Positions 5,540-5,555 of a stretch of 5,555 bases of DNA are shown here, one piece after another (within the stretch, counting starts at the first letter, position 1; each line of letters begins with the position of its first letter). The stretch comes from Hydrogenothermaceae bacterium (GTDB lineage: Bacteria > Aquificota > Aquificia > Aquificales > Hydrogenothermaceae). The DNA is taken from positions 1-5,555 of the forward strand of contig JALSPY010000012.1 in NCBI GenBank assembly GCA_026985705.1, written 5' to 3'. A program made the position numbers and the translations under genes. The notes under the pieces were generated by a model. It did not search any database and was not told the DNA's origin. It worked only from the letters and a program-made list of their open reading frames with translations.

Positions 5540-5555
5540 ATGGATAAATTTATAA
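5540..5555 (+). CDS. Start of an unidentified gene, cut by the right edge
   Basis: ATG at 5540 opens the frame MDKFI before the window ends. AAGAGG at 5521-5526 lies upstream, though the 13-base spacing is long, and an in-frame TAG immediately precedes the ATG, so the frame cannot begin further upstream. A TATAAT-type promoter about 40 bases before the ATG supports a real gene here. Too little is present to name a product. Confidence 0.35.

Overview
The window is AT-rich, densely coding bacterial DNA. It holds three complete genes, one gene cut by the left edge and the first codons of another at the right edge. The best taxonomic clue is the last complete gene: it encodes only the C-terminal half of the carbamoyl-phosphate synthase large subunit, as a separate protein with its own ribosome binding site. 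Split carB genes are known from Aquifex and from methanogens. Combined with the low GC, a flavin-dependent thymidylate synthase (ThyX) and a Helicobacter-type cysteine-rich Sel1 lipoprotein, this suggests a low-GC member of the Aquificota such as the Hydrogenothermaceae. That assignment is inference; no rRNA or other marker is present.

Layout. Bases 2-1468 (+) encode an APC-family amino-acid permease close to the archaeal transporter ApcT, with an added cytosolic C-terminal domain of about 95 residues that carries all of its histidines. After a 13-base gap comes an unusually long, motif-divergent thyX at 1482-2582 (+), which starts with TTG and is probably co-transcribed with the permease. 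Converging on it with only 4 bases between is a (-) strand gene at 2587-3663. It encodes a predicted lipoprotein with nine regularly spaced C-x7/8-C pairs (Sel1/Hcp-like solenoid). A 197-base gap (3664-3860) separates this divergently from carB2 at 3861-5462 (+). A 77-base AT-rich gap then leads to the first codons of a further (+) gene at 5540.

Regulation. The 3664-3860 gap is the richest non-coding stretch. It has a good sigma-70-type promoter for carB2, three TAATTC half-sites overlapping that promoter, and a leader with a weak hairpin plus T6 that could act as an attenuator. The 5463-5539 gap holds a consensus TATAAT box embedded in two adjoining perfect inverted repeats (8-base and 7-base arms).

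How the genes fit together. CarB2 makes carbamoyl phosphate for pyrimidine and arginine synthesis, and ThyX makes dTMP from dUMP, so two steps of pyrimidine nucleotide supply lie close together, though in separate transcription units. The permease and the lipoprotein are envelope proteins with no visible functional tie to them. I see no mobile element, CRISPR array, tRNA or rRNA. Most of the window is housekeeping; the less ordinary parts are the ThyX architecture, the permease tail, the lipoprotein and the two operator-like intergenic regions.
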